NCBI GenBank assembly: GCA_018650465.1
Contig: JABIFY010000090.1
Location: 1-64,000, forward strand
Source: Alphaproteobacteria bacterium
GTDB lineage: Bacteria; Pseudomonadota; Alphaproteobacteria; UBA2966
Direction: 5' to 3'
DNA length: 64,000 nt
A program made the position numbers and the translations under genes. Of this stretch, positions 52,430 to 60,952 are shown in pieces. Under the pieces are notes generated by a model, which did no database searches, had not been told where the DNA came from, and saw only the letters and a program-made list of their open reading frames with translations. Position 1 is the stretch's first letter. Each line of letters begins with the position of its first letter.

Positions 52430-53446
52430 TCAGGCGTCCATGTCCTTGAGATAACGATCAACAGCTGCGCCGGTTTTGGCAATCTGTTCTTCGCTCAGGC
52501 TCAAGCGACCGGCCGCCGCATTTTCAGATGCCTGGCTTGGGTTCCGGGCACCACACAGGGAATAGGTAATACCTGGTTGTGAAACTGTCCAGGCGATAAC
52601 CAATTGGGCCAGTGTTGCCTCCAGATCATCAGCGATGGGGCGAATTTCATCAAACAGGGAGGCAATTTTTTCGCGGTTTGCCATGCTGAAGCGCGGATTA
52701 CCGATACGCAGGTCGTCGCCATTGAACGTCCTGTCCGGCCCGATTTTGCCAGACAACAAGCCAAGTGCAAGAGAAGAATAACTGAGGGTCGAAACGCCAT
52801 GTTCAGCACACATGGGCAGCAAGGTTGTCTCGATATCCCGGTCCAGCATGCTGTATTTTTCCTGGATGGCGTCAACGGGTCCGGCTGCAACATAGGCAGC
52901 AAGATCATCCGGGGTGGCATTGCTGATGCCAATCGCCCGAATTTTGCCCTCCGCTTTCAACTCAAGCAAAGTGCCCATGGTTTCTGCAACAGGCGTAGTC
53001 GGGTCCTGCCAGTGCGTAATGTAGAGGTCAATGTAATCTGTACGCAGACGCTTGAGGCTTTGCTCCAGCTCATAACGAATTGAGTCTGCGCCCAGATGGC
53101 GGTGAACCGGCTTGCCGTCATTGTCGAAGAAGTGGTTGCCTTGTTGCGTATGCCAGACCAGGCCACATTTGGTTGCCAGCACAACGTCGTCCCGACGGCC
53201 TTCAATAGCTTTGCCAACAATCTCTTCCGAGCGACCCAGGCCATAGGCTGGTGCTGTATCGATCAGGGAGACGCCGTTGTCGAGGGCGGCGTTGATGGCC
53301 TTGATTGAAAGTTTTTCGTCCGTGCCGCCCCAGCGCCACCCTCCAATTGCCCACGTACCAAGACCAACGACAGATGCCTCGATATCTGAATGGCCCAGCT
53401 TACGGCTTGAGACATTGGTGTTTTCCATAACGGCCGTATCAGTCAT
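52430..53446 (-). CDS. Aldo/keto reductase (second)
   Basis: A 338-residue NADP(H)-dependent aldo/keto reductase. Tetrad residues D63 and Y68 (LIDTAPAYGLGRSEE), K93 (LATKCGL) and H145 (LYITHWQDP) are present. It belongs to the YajO/IolS-like branch. An operator-like motif lies at 53487-53504 about 40 bases before the ATG, with AAGGAAA as ribosome-binding site. It begins the operon that continues with the GlpD-like, aldolase and kinase genes. It likely interconverts a sugar or polyol with its carbonyl form. Confidence 0.9.
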   Translation of the reverse strand: MTDTAVMENTNVSSRKLGHSDIEASVVGLGTWAIGGWRWGGTDEKLSIKAINAALDNGVSLIDTAPAYGLGRSEEIVGKAIEGRRDDVVLATKCGLVWHTQQGNHFFDNDGKPVHRHLGADSIRYELEQSLKRLRTDYIDLYITHWQDPTTPVAETMGTLLELKAEGKIRAIGISNATPDDLAAYVAAGPVDAIQEKYSMLDRDIETTLLPMCAEHGVSTLSYSSLALGLLSGKIGPDRTFNGDDLRIGNPRFSMANREKIASLFDEIRPIADDLEATLAQLVIAWTVSQPGITYSLCGARNPSQASENAAAGRLSLSEEQIAKTGAAVDRYLKDMDA

Positions 53447-53486
53447 TAGATTTCCTTGTTGTATTCATCCAGAATTTTCTAGCCAA

Positions 53487-53504
53487 TAAATAGTATTTAT
53501 TTGG
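53487..53504 (-). promoter_or_regulatory. Operator-like 18-bp motif in AKR operon promoter
   Basis: An AT-rich 18-bp motif matches 11401-11418 at 16 of 18 positions and 11422-11439 at 15 of 18. A longer near-palindrome spans 53482-53505 (GCCAATAAATA, a G, then its near-complement). On the minus strand it overlaps a likely -10 (TATTTA) with TTGTTT as -35, so bound protein would block transcription of the AKR gene at 53446. Confidence 0.6.
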
Positions 53505-53554
53505 CCTGGAAACAATACCTTTTATCTCAGCGGAGTGCCCGAAAATTAGCCTTT

Positions 53555-54319
53555 TCACGTATTTCGAACACTCGGAAGCCCAATGCCGGTTGCCGCAAAG
53601 CCGCCATCTACATTCAAGGTGTGACCGTTAATGTAACTGGCCTTGTCGCTGGACAGGAAAAACACAGCTTCAGCCAGTTCTTCTTCGGTTCCATAGCGGT
53701 TCAGAGGGATCGCATCATGATAATCAGCCCTGATATCCGGCGTGTGCACTTCCTTCGCCATGGCTGTATCCACGGGCCCAGGGGATACAGCATTGACCCT
53801 GATGCCGTAATTGCCAAGTTCTGCCGCCTGTTGCTTGGTCAAATGCATCAAGGCAGCCTTGCTGGTGCCATAGGCCACCCGCAGCATTGAAGCCCGGGTG
53901 CCGGAAATGGACGTAATGTTGACGATACTGCCGCCGCCATTTGCCCTCATCGTCGGAATGCAAGCCTGACTGCAGATAAAGGGCCCGTTCAGGTTTACGG
54001 CCAATACCCTGGACCATTCCTCAAAACTTGTGTCGACAACGGGTTTAAATACAGCAATACCGGCATTATTCACCAGGGCATCAATACGGCCGAATTTGGC
54101 CAGGGACGCCTCGACGGCTGCTGCGACCTGATCGGGGTCGGAAACATCGCATTCAACGGCCAGCGTATTGTCAGCAGCACCGAGGGCATCTCTGGCTTGT
54201 ACCTGCGTTTCGCCATCAATATCCAGCATGACGACCTGCCAGCCTTCACTGAGAAATTTCTTCGCGGTCGCGAGACCAATGCCGCGTGCTGCACCGGTAA
54301 CCAAGGCGACTTTAGACAT
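53555..54319 (-). CDS. Short-chain dehydrogenase/reductase (third)
   Basis: A 254-residue classical SDR. Cofactor motif VALVTGAARGIGLATAKKFL, acidic end of beta2 VVMLDIDGET (NAD preference), NNAGIAVFKP, and catalytic VAYGTSKAALMHL with Tyr and Lys. The C-terminal YINGHTLNVDGGFAATG is typical. It has a good GGAGAG site, lies 108 bases before the AKR operon on the same strand, and is separated from the OsmC gene by a terminator hairpin. Likely a sugar or polyol dehydrogenase. Confidence 0.9.
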   Translation of the reverse strand: MSKVALVTGAARGIGLATAKKFLSEGWQVVMLDIDGETQVQARDALGAADNTLAVECDVSDPDQVAAAVEASLAKFGRIDALVNNAGIAVFKPVVDTSFEEWSRVLAVNLNGPFICSQACIPTMRANGGGSIVNITSISGTRASMLRVAYGTSKAALMHLTKQQAAELGNYGIRVNAVSPGPVDTAMAKEVHTPDIRADYHDAIPLNRYGTEEELAEAVFFLSSDKASYINGHTLNVDGGFAATGIGLPSVRNT

Positions 54320-54412
54320 AAGAACTCTCCAGGTAGGTCAATCTTAGGGAATAGCCATTTTGACCCATGAGAGACGGGGAGGGAATGCCTTTGCCGGAAT
54401 TCCACCAACAGA

Positions 54413-54444
54413 AAACGGCTGCTGTCACAAGACAGCAGCCGTTT
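54413..54444 (-). terminator. Intrinsic terminator after OsmC gene
   Basis: A perfect 14-bp stem (54413-54426 with 54431-54444) with a 4-base loop. Read on the minus strand it ends in CGTTTTC, as an intrinsic terminator should, and lies 25 bases after the OsmC stop. It separates OsmC from the SDR gene. Confidence 0.85.
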
Positions 54445-54468
54445 AAGATGGTTATTCCAAAAAGAGAA

Positions 54469-55041
54469 TTATTCCACGACAAAAGTCGGATCAAGCTGAA
54501 TAGCCTTTGAGATGTTGTGAAAATTCGGAGACGTGGCCATGACCATGTCATGAATTTCCCGGAATTTTTCTTCGCTGGCATCTCCCTTGATGGTCACAGT
54601 ATATTCAAGACTGTCATAGCCAGGCGAAACATTTGGATCGAGACCCAAAAAGCCTCGAAGATCGATATCACCCTCGGTGGTAATTTCCAGCTTGTCGATA
54701 CGAATGTCGTTCAAGGCGCACAAAGCCGTATATCCGACAATCATGCAGGCGTTTAACGCTGAAATCAGATACTCTTGCGGATTGGCAAACTGATTGCTGC
54801 CGCCCAATTCATCTGGCTCGTCGATATCGATGGTGAAATCGCGGGCGACTTTTTCACCGCCAATTGAATAGGCGGATACTTTGGACTGACTGTGTGTCTG
54901 ACCCTGCCAGGCACTGGTCACCTGCCAATGGGTTTGGCCTTTTGCAGGGTTTTCTGAAACCTGTTGCGCCAGCGCCTGTACAGCATCGACATTGATGCCG
55001 TTGACAATGTTCGGTACGTCTGCGGTTGCGACTGCGGACAT
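54469..55041 (-). CDS. OsmC family protein
   Basis: A 190-residue OsmC/Ohr-fold protein. The redox cysteine C99 is in YLISALNACMIVGYTALCAL, and the supporting E90 is in NPQEYL. The second active-site region reads TSPNFHN at 170-176, so the usual second Cys (CPV) is S171. This fits the OsmC-like subgroup with one catalytic Cys region rather than a full Ohr. It should act on organic hydroperoxides or another thiol reaction in the cytoplasm, but the loss of the second Cys makes peroxidase activity uncertain. A good AGGAG precedes the ATG. Confidence 0.87.
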   Translation of the reverse strand: MSAVATADVPNIVNGINVDAVQALAQQVSENPAKGQTHWQVTSAWQGQTHSQSKVSAYSIGGEKVARDFTIDIDEPDELGGSNQFANPQEYLISALNACMIVGYTALCALNDIRIDKLEITTEGDIDLRGFLGLDPNVSPGYDSLEYTVTIKGDASEEKFREIHDMVMATSPNFHNISKAIQLDPTFVVE

Positions 55042-55080
55042 AATCTGTCTCCTGTAATGTTAGAAGTTTGAAAGAAAGTC

Positions 55081-55106
55081 CCGGCCCCTCTGTGTCGAGG
55101 GACCGG
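55081..55106 (-). terminator. Hairpin between diiron-protein and OsmC genes
   Basis: A 10-bp stem with one wobble (55081-55090 with 55097-55106) and a 6-base loop lies just after the ferritin-like gene, read on the minus strand. The T run after it is short (GACTTTC). It may reduce transcription into the OsmC gene. Confidence 0.55.
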
Positions 55107-55112
55107 CCTTTG

Positions 55113-56045
55113 TCATTTAATGCCAGCCAGCGCTGATTGAATGCGCTTGCCCTGTTCAGCGGTAATCAGACTGCTGAGTACTTTGCCAAAGTGTGGGTGC
55201 TGGGCACCGGAAAAAATGTACTGCCAGCGGTAAGCCGCCAGTATGCCGGCTTCAACAGCGACAACTTCTTCTGCGGGCACGTTTCTGCCACAGGCCTTGG
55301 CAAAGTATTGTGTGTCTGCCGAGGCTTGGCCCTGCAAGATACCGTCAACAGCACCGACGAGTTCGATGAACTCAGTAACGCCCTTGTCGCGTTCCTCTGC
55401 TGTCACGCCTGCATCATGCCGAATGAACTCAAGCTCGTCGATAATCGCGTGCTGGCTTTCTTCTTTCCAGTGAAAGAGAAAAACATCCTTGTACAGGGGA
55501 GAAAGCGTGTCATTGGGATCAATACTTTCGCGATAATGCGACTGGGTAAATAATTCAATGTCCAGCGTCAGTGCCAGCACGGCCCAGGTTCCCTTACTTA
55601 AAACCGCCCGGGCGACATCGTTGGGATCGGGCGCAAAAGAGTATCCTTCCGGCATAACTTCATCGCACAACTGATCGATCTGGCGAAACAGTTCCTGATG
55701 CTTCAGTTCTTCCTGGCTGAAACGGACCAGGGCTTCCATGGCCACCTGGTCACCCAGGACATGATCCTGTCCGACCTCAAGCATCTTGGCATTGATAAAG
55801 CGTTCAACAAGGCCAAACACATTGGCATAGGTCCGCCCCTGGATCTGGCTGACGAACCGTTTTTCGTCAGCTGTCAGGGATGTCATCTCCTCGACTTGTG
55901 AAAGGCCGTCCGGCAAAAACCGGTGGTCCGTGTCAAACTTTCGGCCCCGAATGACATCAGCCTGGATATCCCAGTTGACGCGCTGCGACGCTGAAATGCA
56001 TCGGGCGAAACGCTCGGTGGTCTGGTCGGCTACAACAAAGTTCAT
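55113..56045 (-). CDS. Ferritin-like diiron protein, function unknown
   Basis: A 310-residue helical protein with a full six-ligand diiron pattern: E81 (GLVERF), E113-x-x-H116 (QEELKHQELF), E164 (TLDIELF) and E196-x-x-H199 (KEESQHAII). This two-fold E/ExxH arrangement marks the ferritin-like oxidase superfamily (AurF, MiaE-type and related). I do not recognise the exact subfamily. ATG 56045 has GAGGGA upstream; an in-frame start at 56189 would add 48 residues of a different character. The OsmC gene follows on the same strand after 71 bases, hinting at oxidative or peroxide chemistry. It is divergent from the hybrid histidine kinase gene. Confidence 0.75.
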   Translation of the reverse strand: MNFVVADQTTERFARCISASQRVNWDIQADVIRGRKFDTDHRFLPDGLSQVEEMTSLTADEKRFVSQIQGRTYANVFGLVERFINAKMLEVGQDHVLGDQVAMEALVRFSQEELKHQELFRQIDQLCDEVMPEGYSFAPDPNDVARAVLSKGTWAVLALTLDIELFTQSHYRESIDPNDTLSPLYKDVFLFHWKEESQHAIIDELEFIRHDAGVTAEERDKGVTEFIELVGAVDGILQGQASADTQYFAKACGRNVPAEEVVAVEAGILAAYRWQYIFSGAQHPHFGKVLSSLITAEQGKRIQSALAGIK

Positions 56046-56320
56046 AATTCCCTCGTTCTGTATTGATCGAATTGCTGGTTGATCTCCTGTCGCCCCAAAG
56101 TAGGTGTCCCCATTGGATAAAGAGAAAATAGAGAGAGCTTGTTTCAGGTGAACGTCGCTAATTCCTGAAAAGAGTTTCAATTGTTTCATTCGCGCATGGT
56201 GGCGACAATTTCGAAAAAACTGCTGTATATATAAGGAGTGGAATTTGAAAGTGACGGCTTGGAAGCTGTATTAGTCCGTGCGATGCGGAAGCAGGTGCCG
56301 GGCTGGTGGGGGATCAACGA

Positions 56321-59300
56321 ATGACGGGGACGGTCGATAACGTACCGATGGATCAGGGCATGTTGCAGGCTCTGGCAAACGCACCAGTGATTTTTTATTG
56401 CTCAGCAGTGGCAGATTATACTGACGTGGAATTCGTCAGTTCCAATGCCGCAATAATCTTGCATTGCGATCCTCGCGATTATCAAATTGATCCAGGGTGT
56501 TTATTCCAGCAGATGCATGATGAGGACCGACCAGCTTATGAAGCCGCCGTTCGGCACCTTCTTAACGATAAAACTGGATGTATTGAATACCGTCTTCGCG
56601 ATGGCAGAGGCGAGTTGATCTGGTTCAGAGACCAACTTGCCTTGATTGATGTCGAATCGGAAACTGCGACCTCGTATTCTGGTTGTCTGGTTGATATCAG
56701 TGCTGAAGTTGCCCTGCGCAGCAAAGCTGAAGATGCAGAACTGGCTTTGCAAGACATGACCCAGGACTATACCGATGCCATCGATAGTTTGGTAAGTGGT
56801 TTTTGCCTGATGTCAAAAGATGGTTTGATCATTGCTATCAACAACCCTCTCGCCGAGGTCGCCGGGCACGATTGCGCCTGGTTCATTGGTCACCCTTTTC
56901 GTCGCCTCATCGATGCGGTCATGTCGAAATTTATCCTTTTTGAAGGTGAGCCGGTCGAGCAAACCGAAGAATGGGCGGATCACATTGCAAAGACGATGGC
57001 GGCGGGCACTGGCAAATCCGTTGAAGTGAAAATGACCACAGGCGAATGGGTGTTGATCACCCTGGATGCAACTTCGCTGGGGTGGCAATCGGCGGTCAGC
57101 ACAGACATATCGTTGCAAAAACGCGTCGAAGAAGAATTGCGGGAAAGTGAAGTGCATTTTCGCACGCTGGTTGAAAACCATCCCTTGCCTGCCATATTGG
57201 TCGACTATGAAACAGGGCGGGTTGTGTACGAAAGTCCGGCAGCGTCACGCCTGTTTGGTCGTGATGAAAACAGTACCGAGGCTTTCCACGTTCAGGAATT
57301 ATATGCAAACCCTGATGACCGGCATGACTTTATCCGGGCGCTTAAGGAAACGGGTGAGCTCAGGGACTACCCCATTCATTATCGCCGTCAGGATGGTTCG
57401 ACCTACTGGATTTCCTGCAACTCAAAGCTGGTCAATATGAATGGCCGTGACATGCACATCACCAGCATCATGGACTTGTCCGAACAGTTGGAAAGAGAGG
57501 GGGCGCTCAAGAAAGCGAACGATGTTCTCGAAGATGCCATTGAGGCCTTGTCCGAGGGTTTTGCCCTGTTTGACGAGGAGTCCAAACTGATAACCTGTAA
57601 CAGTCAGTATCTGGAATTCAATACGACGGGTCGTGAAAATCTTGTACCGGGTGCCAGCTATGAAGATCTGATCAGGGCTGGTTCAGATAGCGGTGACTAT
57701 TACGCAAACGGGGAAAAGCTGGCAGCCTTTTTTGCCTTGCATTATGACGCCGACGGCAACCGTGTTCCCGTGCGAAACTTCGAATTTCGCCTGCAAAAAG
57801 ATAAACGATGGTTGCTCTATTCCTGTCTTCCCACCAGGCAAAACGGATTTGTAATAACCCTGACGGACATCACACGCAGCAAGGCCATGGAAATAGCGTT
57901 GCGTGATAGCGAAGAATCAGTCCGTCAAATTCTGGAAGCCTCACCGACACCCATCGCCGTTAGTCGGAGAGAAGACAGTGTCGTCTTGTACGAAAGTCCG
58001 AAGTCCAGGGAGCTGTTTCAACGCAGCAGTGTTGGGCCAGGTATTGTGGTGACAGATTTCTGGGTCCAGCCGTCGGAACGGGCACGTATTTGGAAGAAGC
58101 TCGAGGCCGAGGGTGAAGTCAACGATCAGGAAGTTGAATTCCTGAAAGTTGACGGGACGGCTTTCTGGGCTTCGTTCTCTGCCAAGTTGATTTCCTACCA
58201 GGACAAGCAGTTGATTGTCTCAACTGTATTTGACCAAACTGAATCCAGGGCCTTGCAGGAAGAGATGGCTCGCCAGCGAGAGGTTTTACATGTGAGCGAA
58301 AAAATGTCAGCTATGGGCGAATTGCTGGCCAGTGTATCGCATGAACTGAATAATCCCCTCTCCGTCGTTGTCGGCCAGACATTGTTGTTAGAGGAAACGG
58401 CGGATGACCCAAAAGTTGCTGCCCGGGCAGAAAAGATCGGTAAGGCGGCAGACCGTTGTGCCCGCATCGTGAAAACTTTTCTGGCGATGGCACGCCAGGA
58501 AACAGGTGAACGACAGCATGCGGATGCGAATAACATGATTGATCTGGCGCTGGAGTTAACAGGCTATTCCTTAAGAGGCGCAAACATAGAGATATCGACA
58601 AATCTGTCGACAGCCTTGCCAAAGGTGCACGTTAATCCGGATCAGATTACACAAGTGCTGACCAACCTTGTTGTGAATGCTGAACATGCCTTGCGGCAAA
58701 AAGATGATGGTCGGCGCGTGAGAATCACCAGCGGTTATAGCGACGGTAGCGACCATGTCGTCATCAAGGTCAAGGATAATGGTCCGGGTGTGCCAAATGA
58801 AATTCGGCGCCGGATATTTGAACCTTTTTTCACCACCAAGGAAGTTGGTGAAGGAACTGGTATTGGTCTGGCGCTTTGCCACAGATTGATCGAAGCCAAC
58901 GGCGGTAAAATCAAACTGTTCAGTCAGCCCGGTCGCGGTGCAAGCTTTACCATTCGCTTACCCGTAGGCCTTAACATGATCGAGGAAGTTGACAGGGCTT
59001 CAAACGCCAGACCAGACAGCCAGGTTTTATCCGTCCTGATTGTTGACGACGAGCCAGAAGTTGCCGAACTGTTCGCGGAGATATTACAGCTGGATGGTCA
59101 CAGCACCGAGATTGCGAACAACGGACATCTTGCTCTTGAGGCTCTCGAGAAATCAGAATTCCAGATCATTCTGAGTGACCTCAGGATGCCCGATTATGAT
59201 GGACCCTGGTTGTTTGAAAAATTGCAGGACCAATACCCGGACCTTGTTTCCAGGACGGCCTTTGTGACCGGAGACACATTAAGCAGTGATATCGCCATGT

Positions 59301-59389
59301 TTTTAAAAAATGCCGGGCGGCCCCACATTGAAAAGCCGATTACACCAAGAGAAGTCAGAAGTCTGGTTTCCTTGTTATTGGTGCCATGA
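56321..59389 (+). CDS. Hybrid sensor histidine kinase with five PAS domains and receiver
   Basis: A 1022-residue sensor without obvious TM segments. Five PAS-type domains cover about residues 15-130, 150-265, 275-390, 400-520 and 535-645. The HisKA domain has phospho-acceptor H674 in LASVSHELNNPLSVVVGQ. HATPase motifs follow: N box LVVNAEHAL, G1 VKDNGPGVP, F box IFEPFFTTK and G2 GTGIGLALC. The C-terminal receiver has D953 in IILSDLRMPDYDG and the K in IEKPITP. Signal input is therefore cytosolic. ATG 56321 has GGGGGA upstream; GTG 56306 would add five residues. Its partner is probably the OmpR-type regulator encoded at 60060. Confidence 0.93.
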   Translation: MTGTVDNVPMDQGMLQALANAPVIFYCSAVADYTDVEFVSSNAAIILHCDPRDYQIDPGCLFQQMHDEDRPAYEAAVRHLLNDKTGCIEYRLRDGRGELIWFRDQLALIDVESETATSYSGCLVDISAEVALRSKAEDAELALQDMTQDYTDAIDSLVSGFCLMSKDGLIIAINNPLAEVAGHDCAWFIGHPFRRLIDAVMSKFILFEGEPVEQTEEWADHIAKTMAAGTGKSVEVKMTTGEWVLITLDATSLGWQSAVSTDISLQKRVEEELRESEVHFRTLVENHPLPAILVDYETGRVVYESPAASRLFGRDENSTEAFHVQELYANPDDRHDFIRALKETGELRDYPIHYRRQDGSTYWISCNSKLVNMNGRDMHITSIMDLSEQLEREGALKKANDVLEDAIEALSEGFALFDEESKLITCNSQYLEFNTTGRENLVPGASYEDLIRAGSDSGDYYANGEKLAAFFALHYDADGNRVPVRNFEFRLQKDKRWLLYSCLPTRQNGFVITLTDITRSKAMEIALRDSEESVRQILEASPTPIAVSRREDSVVLYESPKSRELFQRSSVGPGIVVTDFWVQPSERARIWKKLEAEGEVNDQEVEFLKVDGTAFWASFSAKLISYQDKQLIVSTVFDQTESRALQEEMARQREVLHVSEKMSAMGELLASVSHELNNPLSVVVGQTLLLEETADDPKVAARAEKIGKAADRCARIVKTFLAMARQETGERQHADANNMIDLALELTGYSLRGANIEISTNLSTALPKVHVNPDQITQVLTNLVVNAEHALRQKDDGRRVRITSGYSDGSDHVVIKVKDNGPGVPNEIRRRIFEPFFTTKEVGEGTGIGLALCHRLIEANGGKIKLFSQPGRGASFTIRLPVGLNMIEEVDRASNARPDSQVLSVLIVDDEPEVAELFAEILQLDGHSTEIANNGHLALEALEKSEFQIILSDLRMPDYDGPWLFEKLQDQYPDLVSRTAFVTGDTLSSDIAMFLKNAGRPHIEKPITPREVRSLVSLLLVP

Positions 59390-59556
59390 TTGCCGCAATT
59401 CGTTCGAATCGTTGCTGAAAAGGCCAAAACTGAAACAATTGAAACAATAAAGCGCGAATTATGACGCCATCCTGAAATCGGGCCCGTCTATGTTTTAGCC
59501 GTTGCCAACGAAGGCAGCGGGGATCAGGATCAGGACCAGGGGAATGAGGACAGGTC

Positions 59557-59967
59557 ATGTTTATTTATGTGAACGGCAAGGAAACAGAAATCGGCACCAT
59601 TAGTGGTTCCGCTTATGCGCGCGAATTTGATCAGGAGCAGGTTTTTGGAACCAGCTCTTCGCTCAGAACGACCTGGGCACGGCGTCGCAATAATATTGAT
59701 GTTTACCTTGAGGCCTTTGATACTGCATCCCGGTTCATTTGGACAAAGGTCCAGGCGGCACGCGACTCCCGTCAGGCCCGCAGCGCTGTCAGATCGTTCC
59801 AACATCTGGATGATCGCACATTGAGCGACATTGGCCTGTCTCGGGCTGAAGTTGGCTTGATGACGAGCGGCCCAACGATTGAGCCAGAATCAGGTCGGGA
59901 AAATCGCGAGTCAGTGAAGCGACGCCATGTTTATCACAACAGCCTGTTTGATGGTCTCGCTTCTTGA
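59557..59967 (+). CDS. DUF1127 domain-containing protein
   Basis: A 136-residue basic protein whose C-terminal half carries the DUF1127 pattern (AVRSFQHLDDRTLSDIGLSR, then AEVGLM). Small DUF1127 proteins are frequent in alphaproteobacteria and some have been tied to RNA and phosphate or carbon metabolism. Here the domain has an N-terminal extension (about 75 residues) and an acidic tail. It lies between the hybrid kinase and the response regulator genes, suggesting a role in the same signal pathway. GGAGAGGACAGGTC-like purine-rich sequence precedes the ATG. Confidence 0.8.
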   Translation: MFIYVNGKETEIGTISGSAYAREFDQEQVFGTSSSLRTTWARRRNNIDVYLEAFDTASRFIWTKVQAARDSRQARSAVRSFQHLDDRTLSDIGLSRAEVGLMTSGPTIEPESGRENRESVKRRHVYHNSLFDGLAS

Positions 59968-60059
59968 TGTCAGAATACGGCCTTACAAACTCTAGCCAGA
60001 TTGGCTCGCAAAATTCGCAATTCAGGGCAGCGAATGCCTTGCGTACCGGAGATATAGGC

Positions 60060-60770
60060 ATGACCAGGAAAGATCATATTGTTGTCGTCGATGATGAGCA
60101 GGACCTTCGCGATACCCTGCAGGAATATCTTGAGCTCAAGGGGTTTCGCGTCACGCCGGCAACCGGGGGTGCGGGGTTGCGTGAAATCATGGCGCTTGGG
60201 GAACCTGTCGATCTGGTTATTCTGGATATCGCCATGCCCGGGGACGATGGCCTGACGCTGGCTCGTTATTTGCGGGAAACCTCGGACGTGGCCATCATTT
60301 TCCAAACCGCAGCGGGTGAAGTCATAGACCGGATCGTTGGCCTGGAAGTGGGTGCAGATGACTATCTGGCCAAACCGGTCGACATGCGAGAGCTCTATGC
60401 CAGGGTTAAATCTATCCTGCGTCGGATGCGGACAAACTCAGCGACATCAGAGAATTCCCAGGATAAACAGCAGGTGCGTTTCGGCACCTGTTTTTTCGAT
60501 GTGCATGGCCGTTGCCTGTTTGATGCCAGCGGTGAAGAAATTGCGATCACTGCGATGGAGTATGATCTGATGCGGGCCTTTGTTGAGCGCCCGAACAGAG
60601 TGCTCAGCCGTGATCAATTGATGGAACTGGCCCACAACAAGAACTGGGACCCCTTTGACCGATCAATCGATATCAGAATTGCCCGCCTGCGTCGTAAAAT
60701 TGAACGCGATCCCGGCAAGCCCCAGGCCATCAAAACTGTAAGGGGCGTCGGCTATACTTATGTGCCATGA
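60060..60770 (+). CDS. OmpR-family response regulator
   Basis: A 236-residue two-domain regulator. The receiver (about 1-120) has IVVVDDEQDLRDTLQEYL, phospho-acceptor D56 in LVILDIAMPGDDG, the switch T in IIFQTAAGEVID and K in DYLAKPVDM. The C-terminal winged helix (about 135-236) has MEYDLMRAFVERPNRVLSRD and IDIRIARLRRKIERDPGKPQ. It resembles TorR/OmpR-type regulators. ATG 60060 has GGAG upstream; longer in-frame starts add 32 residues of no family character. It is probably phosphorylated by the hybrid kinase two genes upstream. Confidence 0.92.
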   Translation: MTRKDHIVVVDDEQDLRDTLQEYLELKGFRVTPATGGAGLREIMALGEPVDLVILDIAMPGDDGLTLARYLRETSDVAIIFQTAAGEVIDRIVGLEVGADDYLAKPVDMRELYARVKSILRRMRTNSATSENSQDKQQVRFGTCFFDVHGRCLFDASGEEIAITAMEYDLMRAFVERPNRVLSRDQLMELAHNKNWDPFDRSIDIRIARLRRKIERDPGKPQAIKTVRGVGYTYVP

Positions 60771-60952
60771 TCCAGGCAATATTTGTGCTTATTCAGCCAT
60801 TACTTGGAGAAATTAAAATCAATATAAAGTATAGAGTAACGTTAACTTAGGTTAATTTATTTGTTCAGCTCATTGCTGTTTTAATTACTGGCTATGCCAA
60901 GAATAAGGTCTATATTGTCGGGTGATATTATCAGTCATAGCCGGGGGCCGCG

